Positions 27,903-38,698 of a stretch of 64,000 bases of DNA are shown piece after piece. Position numbers and translations under genes: made by a program. Position 1 is the stretch's first letter; every line of letters starts with the position of its first letter. The stretch lies in the NCBI RefSeq assembly GCF_000379845.1, contig NZ_KB903808.1, positions 62,001 to 126,000 on the forward strand, read 5' to 3'. The notes below the pieces were generated by a model. It did not search any database. It worked only from the letters and a program-made list of their open reading frames with translations, and had not been told where the DNA came from. This DNA is from Moraxella boevrei DSM 14165. Its GTDB lineage: Bacteria; Pseudomonadota; Gammaproteobacteria; Pseudomonadales; Moraxellaceae.

Positions 27903-27918
27903 AATAAATTCAAAGGTT

Positions 27919-29346
27919 ATGTTAACATTACTTCATACTTCGGATTGGCATTTGGGTCGGCGTCTGTACGGCAAGCCACGTTATGCTGAGTTTGAGGCGT
28001 TTTTACAATGGCAGATTTCGGCAATTATTGATAATCATGTGGATATTTTGCTGATTGCAGGGGATATTTTTGACACCAATAGCCCAAGCAATCAAGCCCA
28101 ACAACTGTATTATCAGTTTTTGCATGATGTCAAAACCACGCCGTGCCGTCATGTAGTGATTGTTGGTGGTAATCACGATTCGCCAAGTTTTTTGGACGCT
28201 CCAAAGTCGTTGCTTAAAAATTTTGACATTCATGTGGTCGGTAGTATGCATGCAGATTTGGACGATGAAATTTTGCTGTTAAACGATGCGAATGGTGTGC
28301 CTGAATGTATCGTGTGTGCCGTGCCGTATCTGCGAGACCGTGATGTACGCCAAGTCGGACAAGCCGAAACCTTAGGCGATAAAGAAAATCAGCTGGTAGC
28401 AGGTATTCACGCCCATTATCAAGCGGTGAGCGAACGAGCATTTGCCAAAAAATACGCTTTAGAAACGCAATTTGACAAGTCAATTCCAATCATTGCCACA
28501 GGGCATTTGTTTATGGTCGGTGGACAAACCTTGGATGGTGACGGTGTGCGAGATTTGTACGTCGGTTCGCTCGGTTCAGTGTCAGCCCAGATGTTTGACC
28601 GCCGTTATGATTATGTGGCGTTGGGGCATTTGCACGTTCCGCAGAGCGTTGGTGCAAATGAATTTATTCGCTATAGCGGTTCACCGATTGCCATGGGTTT
28701 CGGAGAAGCCAAACAACAAAAACAAGTTAACCTTGTCAAATTTTTTGCCAAACCTGTTGAGCAAAACGATAAAAGCGATGAACGCAATGCACCGTTGTTA
28801 GCCTTACAAAAAAATTTGGTACAAACTACCACCTTAACCGAGCCAACTTTTGGCGATGATTTGTTTAGTTTTGATAAACCAATTAATCAACAAAATGATG
28901 AAAATACACTTAAAAACCCCTATTCGCTTGCCCTAAGTGCCGACACAAACGTGTTGGTACAATCCCTTGGCGTGCCAACCTTTCAAACCCTAATCCGAGT
29001 ACAAGGCGATTTAACGCACCTTGAAATCACCTTAAAATCTTTAAAAAAATCTGCACAACACGCATGGTTAGAAGTGATTTATCAAGGTGATGATTGGGTG
29101 GCAGATTTGCGTGAAAAAGTAGCAGATTGGACCAAAGACAGCTCGCTTGAAGTATTACGCATCAAAAATCTACAAACTCGCCAACAAGCCCTACAAGCCA
29201 GCCATGCCAATGAAGTGTTAGATGACTTGGACGAAATCGCCGTGTTTGAGCGGTGTTTGACTGCCAACGCCGTGCCTGATGAGCAAAAAGATGGCTTGCG
29301 GTTACGCTATGCCGATGTGTTACAGCGTTTACAAACGGTGGAATAA
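27919..29346 (+). CDS. sbcD: SbcD (Mre11-like) exonuclease subunit
   Basis: 475 residues. The calcineurin-like phosphoesterase motifs are in order: LHTSDWHLGRRLYG, LIAGDIFDTNSP, VGGNHDSPSF, and ALGHLHVPQ. The C-terminal cap binds SbcC. It is longer than the E. coli protein (400 residues) because of an insertion around residues 275-330 with low conservation. SbcCD opens DNA hairpins and processes protein-blocked ends. It starts 16 bases after oxyR; sbcC follows after 62 bases. Confidence 0.93.
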   Translation: MLTLLHTSDWHLGRRLYGKPRYAEFEAFLQWQISAIIDNHVDILLIAGDIFDTNSPSNQAQQLYYQFLHDVKTTPCRHVVIVGGNHDSPSFLDAPKSLLKNFDIHVVGSMHADLDDEILLLNDANGVPECIVCAVPYLRDRDVRQVGQAETLGDKENQLVAGIHAHYQAVSERAFAKKYALETQFDKSIPIIATGHLFMVGGQTLDGDGVRDLYVGSLGSVSAQMFDRRYDYVALGHLHVPQSVGANEFIRYSGSPIAMGFGEAKQQKQVNLVKFFAKPVEQNDKSDERNAPLLALQKNLVQTTTLTEPTFGDDLFSFDKPINQQNDENTLKNPYSLALSADTNVLVQSLGVPTFQTLIRVQGDLTHLEITLKSLKKSAQHAWLEVIYQGDDWVADLREKVADWTKDSSLEVLRIKNLQTRQQALQASHANEVLDDLDEIAVFERCLTANAVPDEQKDGLRLRYADVLQRLQTVE

Positions 29347-29408
29347 TGCTGAATAAAACCTAAATTTTATCGTATTTCTACAAATTTTTAAAAAAATCAA
29401 AAACCGCC

Positions 29409-32400
29409 ATGAAAATTTTAATGTTACGCTTTCAAAATCTTAATTCATTACAAGGAAAATGGCAAATTGATTTTCGCCACCCTGCTTATGCCAACGAAGG
29501 TATTTTTACCATTACAGGGGCGACAGGGGCGGGCAAAAGTACGATTTTAGATGCGATTTGTTTGGCATTGTATGGGGCGACGCCACGCTTGGGCGATATC
29601 ACACAAGGCAAGAACGACCTTATGTCAAGGGGAACCGGCGAATGTTTTGCCGAAGTGGTATTTGCCACACATATAGGCAATTTTCGCAGTTTTTGGGGGC
29701 AAAAACGTGCTAGACAAAAACCTGATGGCAAACTCCAAGCCCCAAAACATGAAATCGCTCACTTTGTCAGTGACACCGTCAAAGGCAATATCATTGAAGA
29801 AAAAGCCAGTAAAACCAAAGGCGAAATTGAACGTATCACAGGCATGGATTTTCAACGCTTTACCCGTGCGATGTTGCTCGCTCAGGGCAGTTTTTCGGCA
29901 TTTTTGCAAGCCAGTAGCGATGAACGCTCGCCGATTTTAGAACAAATCACAGGCACAGCGATTTATAGCGATATTTCCAAAAAAGTACATGAAATCTTTG
30001 CCCAAAGCAAAACAAAACTCGCAGAATTACAAGCGAATCTGGCAGGGGCAGAGCCATTAAGTGATGAACAACAGCAATATTATACGAATAAATTGGCAAT
30101 CACCCAACAAGAAATCAAACAGCTTAACCAAAAAATTAGTAGTCTACAAGCCCAAAAAGACTGGCAAGCTAAGATTAGCAAAATCCAAGAACAACGAGAA
30201 ATTTATCAACAAAAACAACGAGATATCCACGCCCAGTTGCAGGATTTTTTGCCACAACAACAACGCTTAACACAAGGCAAACACGCCTACCAATTAACCG
30301 CTGATTACCGTGAGTATGAACATATTCGCCAACAATTATCGGCTAATATTGACAAGCAACAATACTGGCAACAACAATCCCCTAGCCTTGAGCAACGTTT
30401 AACACAACAGCAACAAGCCGAACAACAGTACCGCACCAAGCACCAACACGCCGAACAACAATGGCAAGACAACCAATCACTTTTTCAAAAAGTGCGTGAA
30501 CACGATTATCAACTGCATAATTTGGCACAACAACAGCAAGCTTTGCACCAGCAACAACAAGCATTAACTGCCAAATTACAGCACAATCATCACGCTTATC
30601 AACAGCAACAGCACGCCCTACACACTTGCCAACAACAATACCAACAGCTAACCGAGCAACATCAGCAACTGGCAGTATTTGCCGAACACGCCAATCCATT
30701 GCCACGCCTGCAAGACCTTGCGGAACAAACTCGCCAACAACATCAGCAAGTACAAGGGATAAGCAGGCAAATCGCACAGGCAAAACATCAAACACAGACG
30801 ATTGGCAACCGCCTTGCCGAACTTGAACAACAGCAACAACAACACGCCACTGAGCAACAACTTGCCCAAGTAAATCGTCAAAATTTTGAGCAAACAATTA
30901 ACGCTTTTGTTCAATCTTTTTGCAATCATTTAGAGCCGAACACGCCGACTTCTGACGCACTGATTACGAGTGTGCCGAGCGATTTTATCCAACCGTTACA
31001 TCAGGTGCTAAATCAACTGCAACATGCCCAATTTTTGCTACAAACCTTACAAGAACAACATCAGCGATGGCAAACATCGGTGGCAGATGCCCATCAGTTA
31101 CAACAAGAAAAAACCCAACTCACCCAAGCGATAAGCCAGACACAACGTGAGTGTCAACAACTTTTGCAAAGCGAGCAACAACAGCAACAAACAGTCGATT
31201 TGCTATGGCAAAATCAACAATTACAGCATAAAATCATCAATCTACAACACGAACGCCACGCCCTAATCAACGGTGAACCCTGTCCGCTCTGCGGTGCGAC
31301 ATCGCATCCGTATGCCAAGCAACAGCCAAATGCTGAACATGCCTTGAGTGAAACTGAACAACAGTTGAAAATTGCCAAAGAAAAACTTGCCACCACGCAA
31401 GCAAACCGCCAAAATAGCGAAAAAAAATTGGCTCAGCTCAACCAAGCCGAGCAACATTTGAATCAAAACCAACAAAAAATTGAGCAACATTTAACCGAAT
31501 TAGCGTCAATGCTTATTAACCAAATGCGTGATTTTTATCAAAATTATCCACATTTGTTAACTTTTGAACATATTCAAGATTGGCAAAATGCTAATTTAGC
31601 AACCTTGTCAACGGATTTGTCAACAGACTTGACGGATTTTGCCGAACAAATTCACCAAAATATAGACCAAAAACAACAAATTATCGCACAATTAGCCGAG
31701 TATCAACGTCAATTAGACACCTTCAATTCGCAGAAACAAACCCTAACTGAAAAAAGTCACAAGCTACAGCACGACCGCCACCTTACCGAGCAAGCACAGC
31801 GTCAGGCAATGGCTAATGAGCAACAACTCACTGCACAGCTTGAGCAAGCAAACAGCCAACTGATTGAAATTCATACGAAAATTGAGCAGATTTTACAGCC
31901 GTTTGGGCATTTATTATCCAATACGGTTAAACAAGTTAAAAATAGCACGCTTGCACCGACCTTGACACAGCTTGAGCAAAAATTTCAGCAATGTCAAACC
32001 GAGCAACAACAGTTACAACAGCTCAATGAACATAAGCAACAATCAGAAAAAACCCTGCTAACGCTACAAAGCGAAACCGAGCATTTAACCTCACAAAATC
32101 AACAGTTAAATCAACAGCTTAGCCAAATTAACCAACAAAGCGAGCAACTAAAACAAAGCCGTTTTGCCTTATTTGGTGATAAAGACGTAAACCAAGCCGA
32201 AAAAGCATTATTAACACAAAAATCGCAAGCCTTTGAGGCGTGGCAACACGCCAGCCAAGCCACGCAACAGCTTAGCCAAGATTGGCACGTGTTAACGGAA
32301 AATTTGCGACAAATCACTGCCTTGATTGGCAAACAACAGCAAACATTTAATCAAACACAACAACATTTTTTACAAAAACTAGATGATGTTGGTTTTGACA

Positions 32401-33242
32401 GCATTGATGCGTATTTACAAGCCTGCTTAACCGATGTCGAACGGGAAAAATTACAAAAAACTGCCGATGCCTTACAGCAACAACAGCAACTTACCGAACA
32501 TAAATTACAAGAAATTCATGATGAATATCAACAGCTTACCGCACAAAATTTAACGGATTTAACCTTAGAAATATTAGAAGACAAATTAAACCAAAAACAA
32601 AGTTTGTTTAATGAAAAACAACAATTACTGGGCAGTTTATCATTAAACTTAGCCAATAACGAACGTATCAAACAACGACAGGCAGAAGCGGTCAAAGCCT
32701 TACAAACACATCAGCAACAACATGAACAATGGCAACATTTACACAGCTTAATCGGCTCAAGCGACGGTAAAAAATTCCGTAATTTTGCCCAAGGTTTGAC
32801 TTTTTCGTTAATGATTAACCACGCCAATGAGCAGTTAGGCAAAATGAGCGAGCGTTATTTGTTGGTTGCCGACAGTGAGCAACCGCTAAATTTGAACGTG
32901 ATTGATAATTATCAAGGCGGTGAAGTGCGAACCAGTAAAAATTTGTCGGGCGGAGAAAGTTTTATCATCAGCCTTGCGTTGGCGTTGGGTTTATCCAATA
33001 TGGCAAGTCATCGAATGCAGGTGGACTCATTGTTTTTAGATGAAGGGTTTGGCACATTGGACGATGAAGCGTTGGATACGGCGTTAGACACCTTGTCAAC
33101 CTTGCAACAATCAGGCAAATTGATTGGCGTGATTTCGCATATTCAAGCGTTGAAAGAACGTATTAGCAGTAAAATCACAGTCATGCCGACCACAGGCGGT
33201 GTGAGTAAAATTGTCGGTCAAGGGGTGAAAAAATTGGCATAA
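29409..33242 (+). CDS. sbcC: SbcC (Rad50-like) ATPase subunit
   Basis: 1277 residues, larger than the E. coli protein (1048). The N-terminal Walker A is GATGAGKST. Two very long Gln-rich coiled-coil arms flank the zinc hook CPLCG at about residue 625. The C-terminal half of the ATPase has signature LSGGESF and Walker B/D-loop LFLDEGFGTLDDEALD. The Gln runs (CAA/CAG) make the DNA repetitive, but no frameshift was seen. Partner of SbcD immediately upstream. Confidence 0.93.
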   Translation: MKILMLRFQNLNSLQGKWQIDFRHPAYANEGIFTITGATGAGKSTILDAICLALYGATPRLGDITQGKNDLMSRGTGECFAEVVFATHIGNFRSFWGQKRARQKPDGKLQAPKHEIAHFVSDTVKGNIIEEKASKTKGEIERITGMDFQRFTRAMLLAQGSFSAFLQASSDERSPILEQITGTAIYSDISKKVHEIFAQSKTKLAELQANLAGAEPLSDEQQQYYTNKLAITQQEIKQLNQKISSLQAQKDWQAKISKIQEQREIYQQKQRDIHAQLQDFLPQQQRLTQGKHAYQLTADYREYEHIRQQLSANIDKQQYWQQQSPSLEQRLTQQQQAEQQYRTKHQHAEQQWQDNQSLFQKVREHDYQLHNLAQQQQALHQQQQALTAKLQHNHHAYQQQQHALHTCQQQYQQLTEQHQQLAVFAEHANPLPRLQDLAEQTRQQHQQVQGISRQIAQAKHQTQTIGNRLAELEQQQQQHATEQQLAQVNRQNFEQTINAFVQSFCNHLEPNTPTSDALITSVPSDFIQPLHQVLNQLQHAQFLLQTLQEQHQRWQTSVADAHQLQQEKTQLTQAISQTQRECQQLLQSEQQQQQTVDLLWQNQQLQHKIINLQHERHALINGEPCPLCGATSHPYAKQQPNAEHALSETEQQLKIAKEKLATTQANRQNSEKKLAQLNQAEQHLNQNQQKIEQHLTELASMLINQMRDFYQNYPHLLTFEHIQDWQNANLATLSTDLSTDLTDFAEQIHQNIDQKQQIIAQLAEYQRQLDTFNSQKQTLTEKSHKLQHDRHLTEQAQRQAMANEQQLTAQLEQANSQLIEIHTKIEQILQPFGHLLSNTVKQVKNSTLAPTLTQLEQKFQQCQTEQQQLQQLNEHKQQSEKTLLTLQSETEHLTSQNQQLNQQLSQINQQSEQLKQSRFALFGDKDVNQAEKALLTQKSQAFEAWQHASQATQQLSQDWHVLTENLRQITALIGKQQQTFNQTQQHFLQKLDDVGFDSIDAYLQACLTDVEREKLQKTADALQQQQQLTEHKLQEIHDEYQQLTAQNLTDLTLEILEDKLNQKQSLFNEKQQLLGSLSLNLANNERIKQRQAEAVKALQTHQQQHEQWQHLHSLIGSSDGKKFRNFAQGLTFSLMINHANEQLGKMSERYLLVADSEQPLNLNVIDNYQGGEVRTSKNLSGGESFIISLALALGLSNMASHRMQVDSLFLDEGFGTLDDEALDTALDTLSTLQQSGKLIGVISHIQALKERISSKITVMPTTGGVSKIVGQGVKKLA

Positions 33243-33360
33243 TTTGCAATCGGTTGATAAAAATTAACAATATCATTACTGATTTTTTGTCAAAAATTTT
33301 GCATGATATAGCGAATTTTTTTAGAATTTACGTTAAGTTTAAAATTTGAAAGGAACGATT

Positions 33361-34353
33361 ATGTTAAAACAATCGCTTGCCCCTGCCTTATTGTCATTGG
33401 GTGCGTTAACATTGGCATTGCCTGCCAATTCAGCAATCATCAAAGAAAAGCCGAAAACTATGCAAAATGTGCAACAAAAAGTGGCTAATATTAGCAACGC
33501 TAGCCCAACGGCAAATCAGTCACAACCCTTACAAATTAGCAATCAACTACCGCCTGATTTGGCAAGTTTAAACAACTTGTCAAATCAACCTGTAAACAAC
33601 ACCTTGAACAGTACAACGAGCAACGATTTATCATTAACCACAGTGACTTATCCAAAGTTTAACACGGTACAATTTGTCGGTTCAGATTTGCAAAATTCAG
33701 CGATTAATGTACCACGCCCAACGCTCACTTTAAGTAATGTTAGCACCGTGCCGACCGTGGTTATTCCGACAACGACACAAGGCACGAGACAAATTGATGT
33801 AAGCGTGATTGATGATTTTATCACCGAAATTTCGCCTATGGCACGCCACTATCCGCCCGTGTTTCGTAACCGCACTGAAAGCTATAACGCCATTCAAAAA
33901 ATCAAACAATTAAGCACTTGGATTGATGGCTATGCCAAAGACCCAAACGCATCGTATGACGTGCTACTGCGTGCTACTAAGCTCAACGCCATGGCTCGCA
34001 ATCTAGATTTAGGCTCGGATTATGCAGTAAAAGCTAGCGAATATGTCACGCGTGCGATGAAAATCAACAATACCGCCGAAGCGAACTTCTTATACGGAGC
34101 GATGTTGTCGGAAGGGGGCGGTTTTGAAACAGGCTCAAAATATCTAGAAAAAGCCGAAAAAATGGGGTTTGCCGAAGCAAGCCAAAGCCTTGCCCAAGCT
34201 GATTTGTTAAATGACAATAAGGAACGTGCCATTCAACGCCTAAACGACTTTAAAGCCAAGTATCCAAACGATCCATATATTGACGAACAACTGCGTTTGG
34301 TAAATAGCGGTGAATATTACATTTGGAAAATCCCTGCAAAAGTGGTGCGTTAA
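33361..34353 (+). CDS. Periplasmic TPR/Sel1-like protein of unknown function
   Basis: 330 residues from ATG 33361, preceded by a GAAAGGA site. A signal peptide (about residues 1-25, cut after ANSA) is followed by a Ser/Asn/Thr/Gln-rich, probably disordered stretch (about 30-125). A helical region of TPR-like units ends the protein (for example NTAEANFLYGAMLSEGGGFETGSKYLEKAEKMGF). Function unknown. A strong terminator follows (34413-34437). Confidence 0.75.
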   Translation: MLKQSLAPALLSLGALTLALPANSAIIKEKPKTMQNVQQKVANISNASPTANQSQPLQISNQLPPDLASLNNLSNQPVNNTLNSTTSNDLSLTTVTYPKFNTVQFVGSDLQNSAINVPRPTLTLSNVSTVPTVVIPTTTQGTRQIDVSVIDDFITEISPMARHYPPVFRNRTESYNAIQKIKQLSTWIDGYAKDPNASYDVLLRATKLNAMARNLDLGSDYAVKASEYVTRAMKINNTAEANFLYGAMLSEGGGFETGSKYLEKAEKMGFAEASQSLAQADLLNDNKERAIQRLNDFKAKYPNDPYIDEQLRLVNSGEYYIWKIPAKVVR

Positions 34354-34412
34354 TTTTTAACGTTGAAAATCGTTTTAAAATTTGACCAATCTTTGATATT
34401 TTGGTTAAAAAA

Positions 34413-34437
34413 CAAGCTGGGTTTTACGCCCAGCTTG
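34413..34437 (+). terminator. Rho-independent terminator after the TPR gene
   Basis: A perfect nine-base stem CAAGCTGGG / CCCAGCTTG (34413-34421, 34429-34437) is followed shortly by a T-run. It argues that the next gene starts after it (ATG 34497). Confidence 0.8.
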
Positions 34438-34496
34438 CGTGTTTTTTGGTTATCAATACCCTACCTTTTTTAACAACACTTTTGACACGGTTTTGT

Positions 34497-36878
34497 ATGC
34501 ACAACTTACGTCCCATTTTCACGCATTTTCGCCCATGGAAAAAACACCCATTGACAAAATCTGTCAAACTTGCTTGTTTTAGTCTGATAGTGCTTAATCT
34601 TACCGCTTGTAGCACAATGACGACCAAACGTAGCACCACCACGGCGATTATGGAAGAGCGTGCCAACGTGCTGACAGGCTCTCGACTAAGCAATGACACG
34701 CAGAGCCGACTGATACAGGCAGGGCTAGAAGAAGGCGAATGCCTTGCCAATATGCCTAACTGCATCGTGCAATTAAAACAAGCCGAACTCAATCAACAAC
34801 CTGACAAAGGGCTGTACGGAGCGGTGGCGGAGCTATTTTTTGCATCGTCAAGACAACGCTCACAAGCCATCAATTGCCAATCTGCCAAGCGAGAACTTGC
34901 CACCGACGTTGGCAAACGTTATCAATCCCAGCAATCTGAACAACAGAAAACCGAGCGATCTATCACTCAAAAAACTGACAACCGCATTGACTGTGAGATG
35001 GCAAAACAAGATGATTTGTTACAAACGGTGCGGTTTTCCTATTTGTATTTGATGTATGATATGCTTAATCAAACCACTAGTAATCAAGCTAACAATACCT
35101 TGGTGTATTTGCCGAAAGAGCGAGATACCCAAATCCAAGATTTGTATTATGTGGCGATTGATGAGTTAGGCGACAGTCTGTATGAAAAAAATCTACAAGA
35201 TAATTACCAAATTACTCGCAACCATATTCACGTCACTTTTCACGGTTTTGACAAGGAAAAACGCCAAAACAACACAGGAAAACTCATCTCTAGCTACCAA
35301 ATTAATTTAACCAATCTAAATAGTATTAGTCGTCGTGACGGTTTTGGTATTAATTATGTGGCGGTGTTAGACGACCGTTATACCACGTCCATTCGCAATC
35401 AGATTTTGAACAAAAATCAACATGATTTGCCTGCGAGTGAACGCATTCACCCCACAGGGCATTTGCCTGTTACCGCCCTACTTTTACCACAAGGCGATAG
35501 TATAGACGAGATTTTAACCACCACCGATTTTCGTTTTGACTTGTATGACCCTTATCAAACCAACCGTGTCACTATTTTGGGCAAACCGTTTGCGTTGTCG
35601 GCAAATTTTTCTGCACCGTATGGCTTGTGGATTAAGGAAAATTCTCTTGAGCCGTTAAGCATTTTTAATATGCTCGGCTCGGCGTACCAAAACAGCCAAC
35701 CACAATTATTTATGCTTGAACCTTATAACCCAAACAAGCAAGTTATCTTAATGCTTCATGGTTTGGCATCTAGCCCTGAAACGTGGATACGCCTAACCAA
35801 CGATATTTTTAACGACCCAACGTTGCGGGATAATTATCAAGTTTGGCAGTTGTTTTATCCGACCAACATCCCAATTTTGGAAAATCGTTATCAGCTTCAC
35901 AGCTTGATTAACAACGCTTTTCATCAAGTTGATCCTGAACAAGATGACCTTGCCAGTCAGCACGCTGTACTGATTGGGCATAGTATGGGCGGTGTGATTG
36001 GGCGATTATTGGTATCTAATGACGATTTAACGGTTAATTTAAAACAGATGATTGAAAATCATATCCAAAAACAAGAATTACCGAGCGTTTATCGCAATTT
36101 TGAACGTCTAAACAACGATGAACAGCTAGAACTCAGTAAACGTTTGCAGTTACACGCTCTGCCTCAAGTTGACCGAGCGGTATTTATTTCCGCCCCCTTT
36201 GCAGGGACGGATTATGCTGACCGTTGGTTTACAAGGGGTTTACGCCGAATTGTGTCCATTCCTGCAGGTTTTGTCAAAACCGTTACTGCAAGCCTAAATG
36301 CGTTATTGAGTGATGCCCAATTAGCCAACAATCCGTTAGCAGGGCTATTTTTGGAAAATGGGGCGAGCCAATTAAGCGATCAATCATTTTTTGTCAAACT
36401 TACCAAGTCGATTAGCATCGCCGACAATGTGGCGATTAATACCTTGATTGCCACCGATGATAGGGATTTGTACGATGCGTTAAAAAATGATACCTTACAA
36501 AATAAGCTTAACAATAATGACCAAATAATTACCAATTTGCCAACCGATTTCAACAATAACCAATCTAAGCAACTTAACCAATCAAGCCAAAACTCATATT
36601 TATATAACCGTGCCAATTTAAATAAAGCCGAAAGTTTACAAGCCCAACGCCAACAACTGCTAAAACAAGTCAGCCAAGGGGCGACCGAACGCCTATCTGA
36701 CGGTATTGTACCGTATCAAAGTGCCAGTTTAAAAGACGTGGAAAGTGAAAAAATCCTGTCAGGCAAGCACAACGTACATACCAGTCCGCAAGCAGTGCTA
36801 GAGTTAAGACGGATTTTGCATAAACAGTTAACCACCGTTGCCAATACCAATCCAAAACATGAAGACCAACAACCCTAA
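34497..36878 (+). CDS. Lipase/esterase-like alpha/beta-hydrolase lipoprotein
   Basis: 793 residues from ATG 34497; an upstream in-frame start at 34401 would lie across the terminator and is rejected. A basic N-terminus and hydrophobic segment end in a lipobox (VLNLTACST). After an N-terminal domain of about 350 residues, the hydrolase region has the oxyanion-hole motif MLHGLASSPETW and nucleophile elbow GHSMGG. A candidate catalytic His lies in SGKHNVHTSPQA near the C-terminus. It is probably an envelope lipase or esterase; the substrate is unknown. It overlaps the start of the SulP gene. Confidence 0.82.
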   Translation: MHNLRPIFTHFRPWKKHPLTKSVKLACFSLIVLNLTACSTMTTKRSTTTAIMEERANVLTGSRLSNDTQSRLIQAGLEEGECLANMPNCIVQLKQAELNQQPDKGLYGAVAELFFASSRQRSQAINCQSAKRELATDVGKRYQSQQSEQQKTERSITQKTDNRIDCEMAKQDDLLQTVRFSYLYLMYDMLNQTTSNQANNTLVYLPKERDTQIQDLYYVAIDELGDSLYEKNLQDNYQITRNHIHVTFHGFDKEKRQNNTGKLISSYQINLTNLNSISRRDGFGINYVAVLDDRYTTSIRNQILNKNQHDLPASERIHPTGHLPVTALLLPQGDSIDEILTTTDFRFDLYDPYQTNRVTILGKPFALSANFSAPYGLWIKENSLEPLSIFNMLGSAYQNSQPQLFMLEPYNPNKQVILMLHGLASSPETWIRLTNDIFNDPTLRDNYQVWQLFYPTNIPILENRYQLHSLINNAFHQVDPEQDDLASQHAVLIGHSMGGVIGRLLVSNDDLTVNLKQMIENHIQKQELPSVYRNFERLNNDEQLELSKRLQLHALPQVDRAVFISAPFAGTDYADRWFTRGLRRIVSIPAGFVKTVTASLNALLSDAQLANNPLAGLFLENGASQLSDQSFFVKLTKSISIADNVAINTLIATDDRDLYDALKNDTLQNKLNNNDQIITNLPTDFNNNQSKQLNQSSQNSYLYNRANLNKAESLQAQRQQLLKQVSQGATERLSDGIVPYQSASLKDVESEKILSGKHNVHTSPQAVLELRRILHKQLTTVANTNPKHEDQQP

Positions 36879-38655
36879 TCCGCTTCAGCCACCTTACCTT
36901 GACAAACAGAACGTACAAGGATTGTTTCGGCAATTTTTGCGGTTGTTGGTAGATTTTTTTGGCAGTTTGCCCAAGTGTCCCCATTGGTTGCGTCATTATC
37001 AAAAAGCAGATTTATCCGCAGATGTGATTGCAGGCTTGGTGGTCGGTGCGGTGGTTATTCCACAAAGTTTAGGCTATGCGGTGTTAGCAGGATTACCACC
37101 TGTATACGGTCTGTATGCGTCCATTGTGCCTGTGTTGATTTATGCATGGGTTGGCTCAAGCTCGGTCAATGCGGTCGGTGCAGTGTCACTCACCGCGGTA
37201 ATGACCACACAAGCCCTATCAGATTATCAACATTTGCCGAGTAATGAATACGCCCATTTTGCGGTGAGTTTGGCATTATTGGTTGGCGTATTATTAACCT
37301 TGGCAAGCATATTTCGGCTCGGTTGGGTAACGCAATTTATCAGTCGTGGCGTCACCGCAGGCTTTGTCAGTGGGGCGTCCTTGTTGATTTTTATCAGTCA
37401 GCTCAAAGTCATTACCCACATTCCTATCACAGGCAACACCCTGCTAGAAAATACGGTGTCGTTGTGGCGAGATTTTGACGATTTTCATTTGCCGACCTTT
37501 GTGATTGGGGCATTGTCATTGGCGGTGTTTTGGTTAAACCGCACGCATTTTCCCAGATGGTTCGCCATTTTGCCACTATCGGCTCCCACCATCACATTAA
37601 TTTGCCGAATGTTGCCGTTATTGTGGGTGATGTTGATGATTGGTTGTAGTCAAATTTTTGGCTTTGTAACACTCAATATCGCCTTGGTAAACGCCATTCC
37701 TCAAGGGTTGCCAGCCCCGATTTTGCCAATCATGGAAATCAACACGCTCATTCATCTGTTGCCGTCCGCAGGGCTGATTGCGTTAATTGCGTTCGTGTCT
37801 AGCCATGCGGTGGCGAGCAGTTTTGCCAAACAATTTCAACAACCGTTTGATGCCAATCAAGAGCTAAAAGGCTTGGGTTTGGCAAATGTCATTGGGGCAT
37901 TTTTTCAAAGTTTTGCGGTAACAGGTGGACTGTCTCGCACGGCGATTAACACCGCAACAGGGGCAAAAACGCCGTTGGCAAGCGTGATTAGCGTGTTTGT
38001 TATGGTGGTGACTTTGTTATTTTTTGGCAATCTATTTGCACCGTTACCGTATGCGGTGCTTGGGGCGATGATTATGGCAAGTATCGCCAGCATGATTGAT
38101 TTACAAACGTTACATTATGCGTTAAAATTTGATAAGCTAGATGCGTTGGCTTTTTTGGCAACGGTTAGCGGTGTGTTAATTTTTGGCTTAAATATTGGTT
38201 TAATCGTGGGAATTTTGGTGTCATTTGCAGGGCTGATTTGGCAATCTAGCCATCCACATATTGCGGTGGTTGGGCAAATTGGCGATACGGGGCATTTTCG
38301 CAATATACAACGACATCAAGTTACCAAGCATGATAAACTGCTGATTATTCGGATTGACGAGCGTTTGTTTTATGGCAATGCCATGTCGGTGCGTGGGTTT
38401 ATTGAGCAACAGTTAACCATCAATATGCATTGTGAACATTTGGTACTCATGCTATCGGCGGTGAACCATGTAGATTTAACCGCTCAAGAGATGTTAACCG
38501 AGCTAAATCGTGCGTTACAAAGTCGTGGTATTCGTCTACATTTTTCTGAGATTAAAGGACCTATCATGGATATTTTAGAGCAAACGCCTGTGATAAAAGA
38601 TTTAAGTGGACAAGTGTTTTTAAGTACACAACAAGCGGTAAATAAACTTTCTTAA
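36859..38655 (+). CDS. SulP-family anion transporter with STAS domain
   Basis: 598 residues from ATG 36859, overlapping the hydrolase gene by 20 bases; a TTG at 36838 is a less likely start. The conserved N-terminal signature is DVIAGLVVGAVVIPQSLGYAVLAGLPPVYGLYASIVP. About ten to fourteen membrane segments follow, then a C-terminal STAS domain (LLIIRIDERLFYGNAMSVRGF...). The family carries sulfate, bicarbonate or other anions. The actual substrate cannot be read from the sequence, and no carbonic anhydrase gene is next to it. Confidence 0.9.
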   Translation: MKTNNPNPLQPPYLDKQNVQGLFRQFLRLLVDFFGSLPKCPHWLRHYQKADLSADVIAGLVVGAVVIPQSLGYAVLAGLPPVYGLYASIVPVLIYAWVGSSSVNAVGAVSLTAVMTTQALSDYQHLPSNEYAHFAVSLALLVGVLLTLASIFRLGWVTQFISRGVTAGFVSGASLLIFISQLKVITHIPITGNTLLENTVSLWRDFDDFHLPTFVIGALSLAVFWLNRTHFPRWFAILPLSAPTITLICRMLPLLWVMLMIGCSQIFGFVTLNIALVNAIPQGLPAPILPIMEINTLIHLLPSAGLIALIAFVSSHAVASSFAKQFQQPFDANQELKGLGLANVIGAFFQSFAVTGGLSRTAINTATGAKTPLASVISVFVMVVTLLFFGNLFAPLPYAVLGAMIMASIASMIDLQTLHYALKFDKLDALAFLATVSGVLIFGLNIGLIVGILVSFAGLIWQSSHPHIAVVGQIGDTGHFRNIQRHQVTKHDKLLIIRIDERLFYGNAMSVRGFIEQQLTINMHCEHLVLMLSAVNHVDLTAQEMLTELNRALQSRGIRLHFSEIKGPIMDILEQTPVIKDLSGQVFLSTQQAVNKLS

Positions 38656-38698
38656 CTGTTTTTTAAAATAATTTTAACATCAAAGATTTAAATTAAAA

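Noticed and set aside
29409-33242. CAA/CAG-rich repeats in sbcC as a microsatellite or further ectopic scar
   Set aside because: They encode Gln-rich coiled coil; no 28/32/28 pattern was found in this gene.
34401-34496. N-terminal extension of the lipase-like protein
   Set aside because: It includes the upstream terminator hairpin and would put an odd segment before a normal lipoprotein signal.
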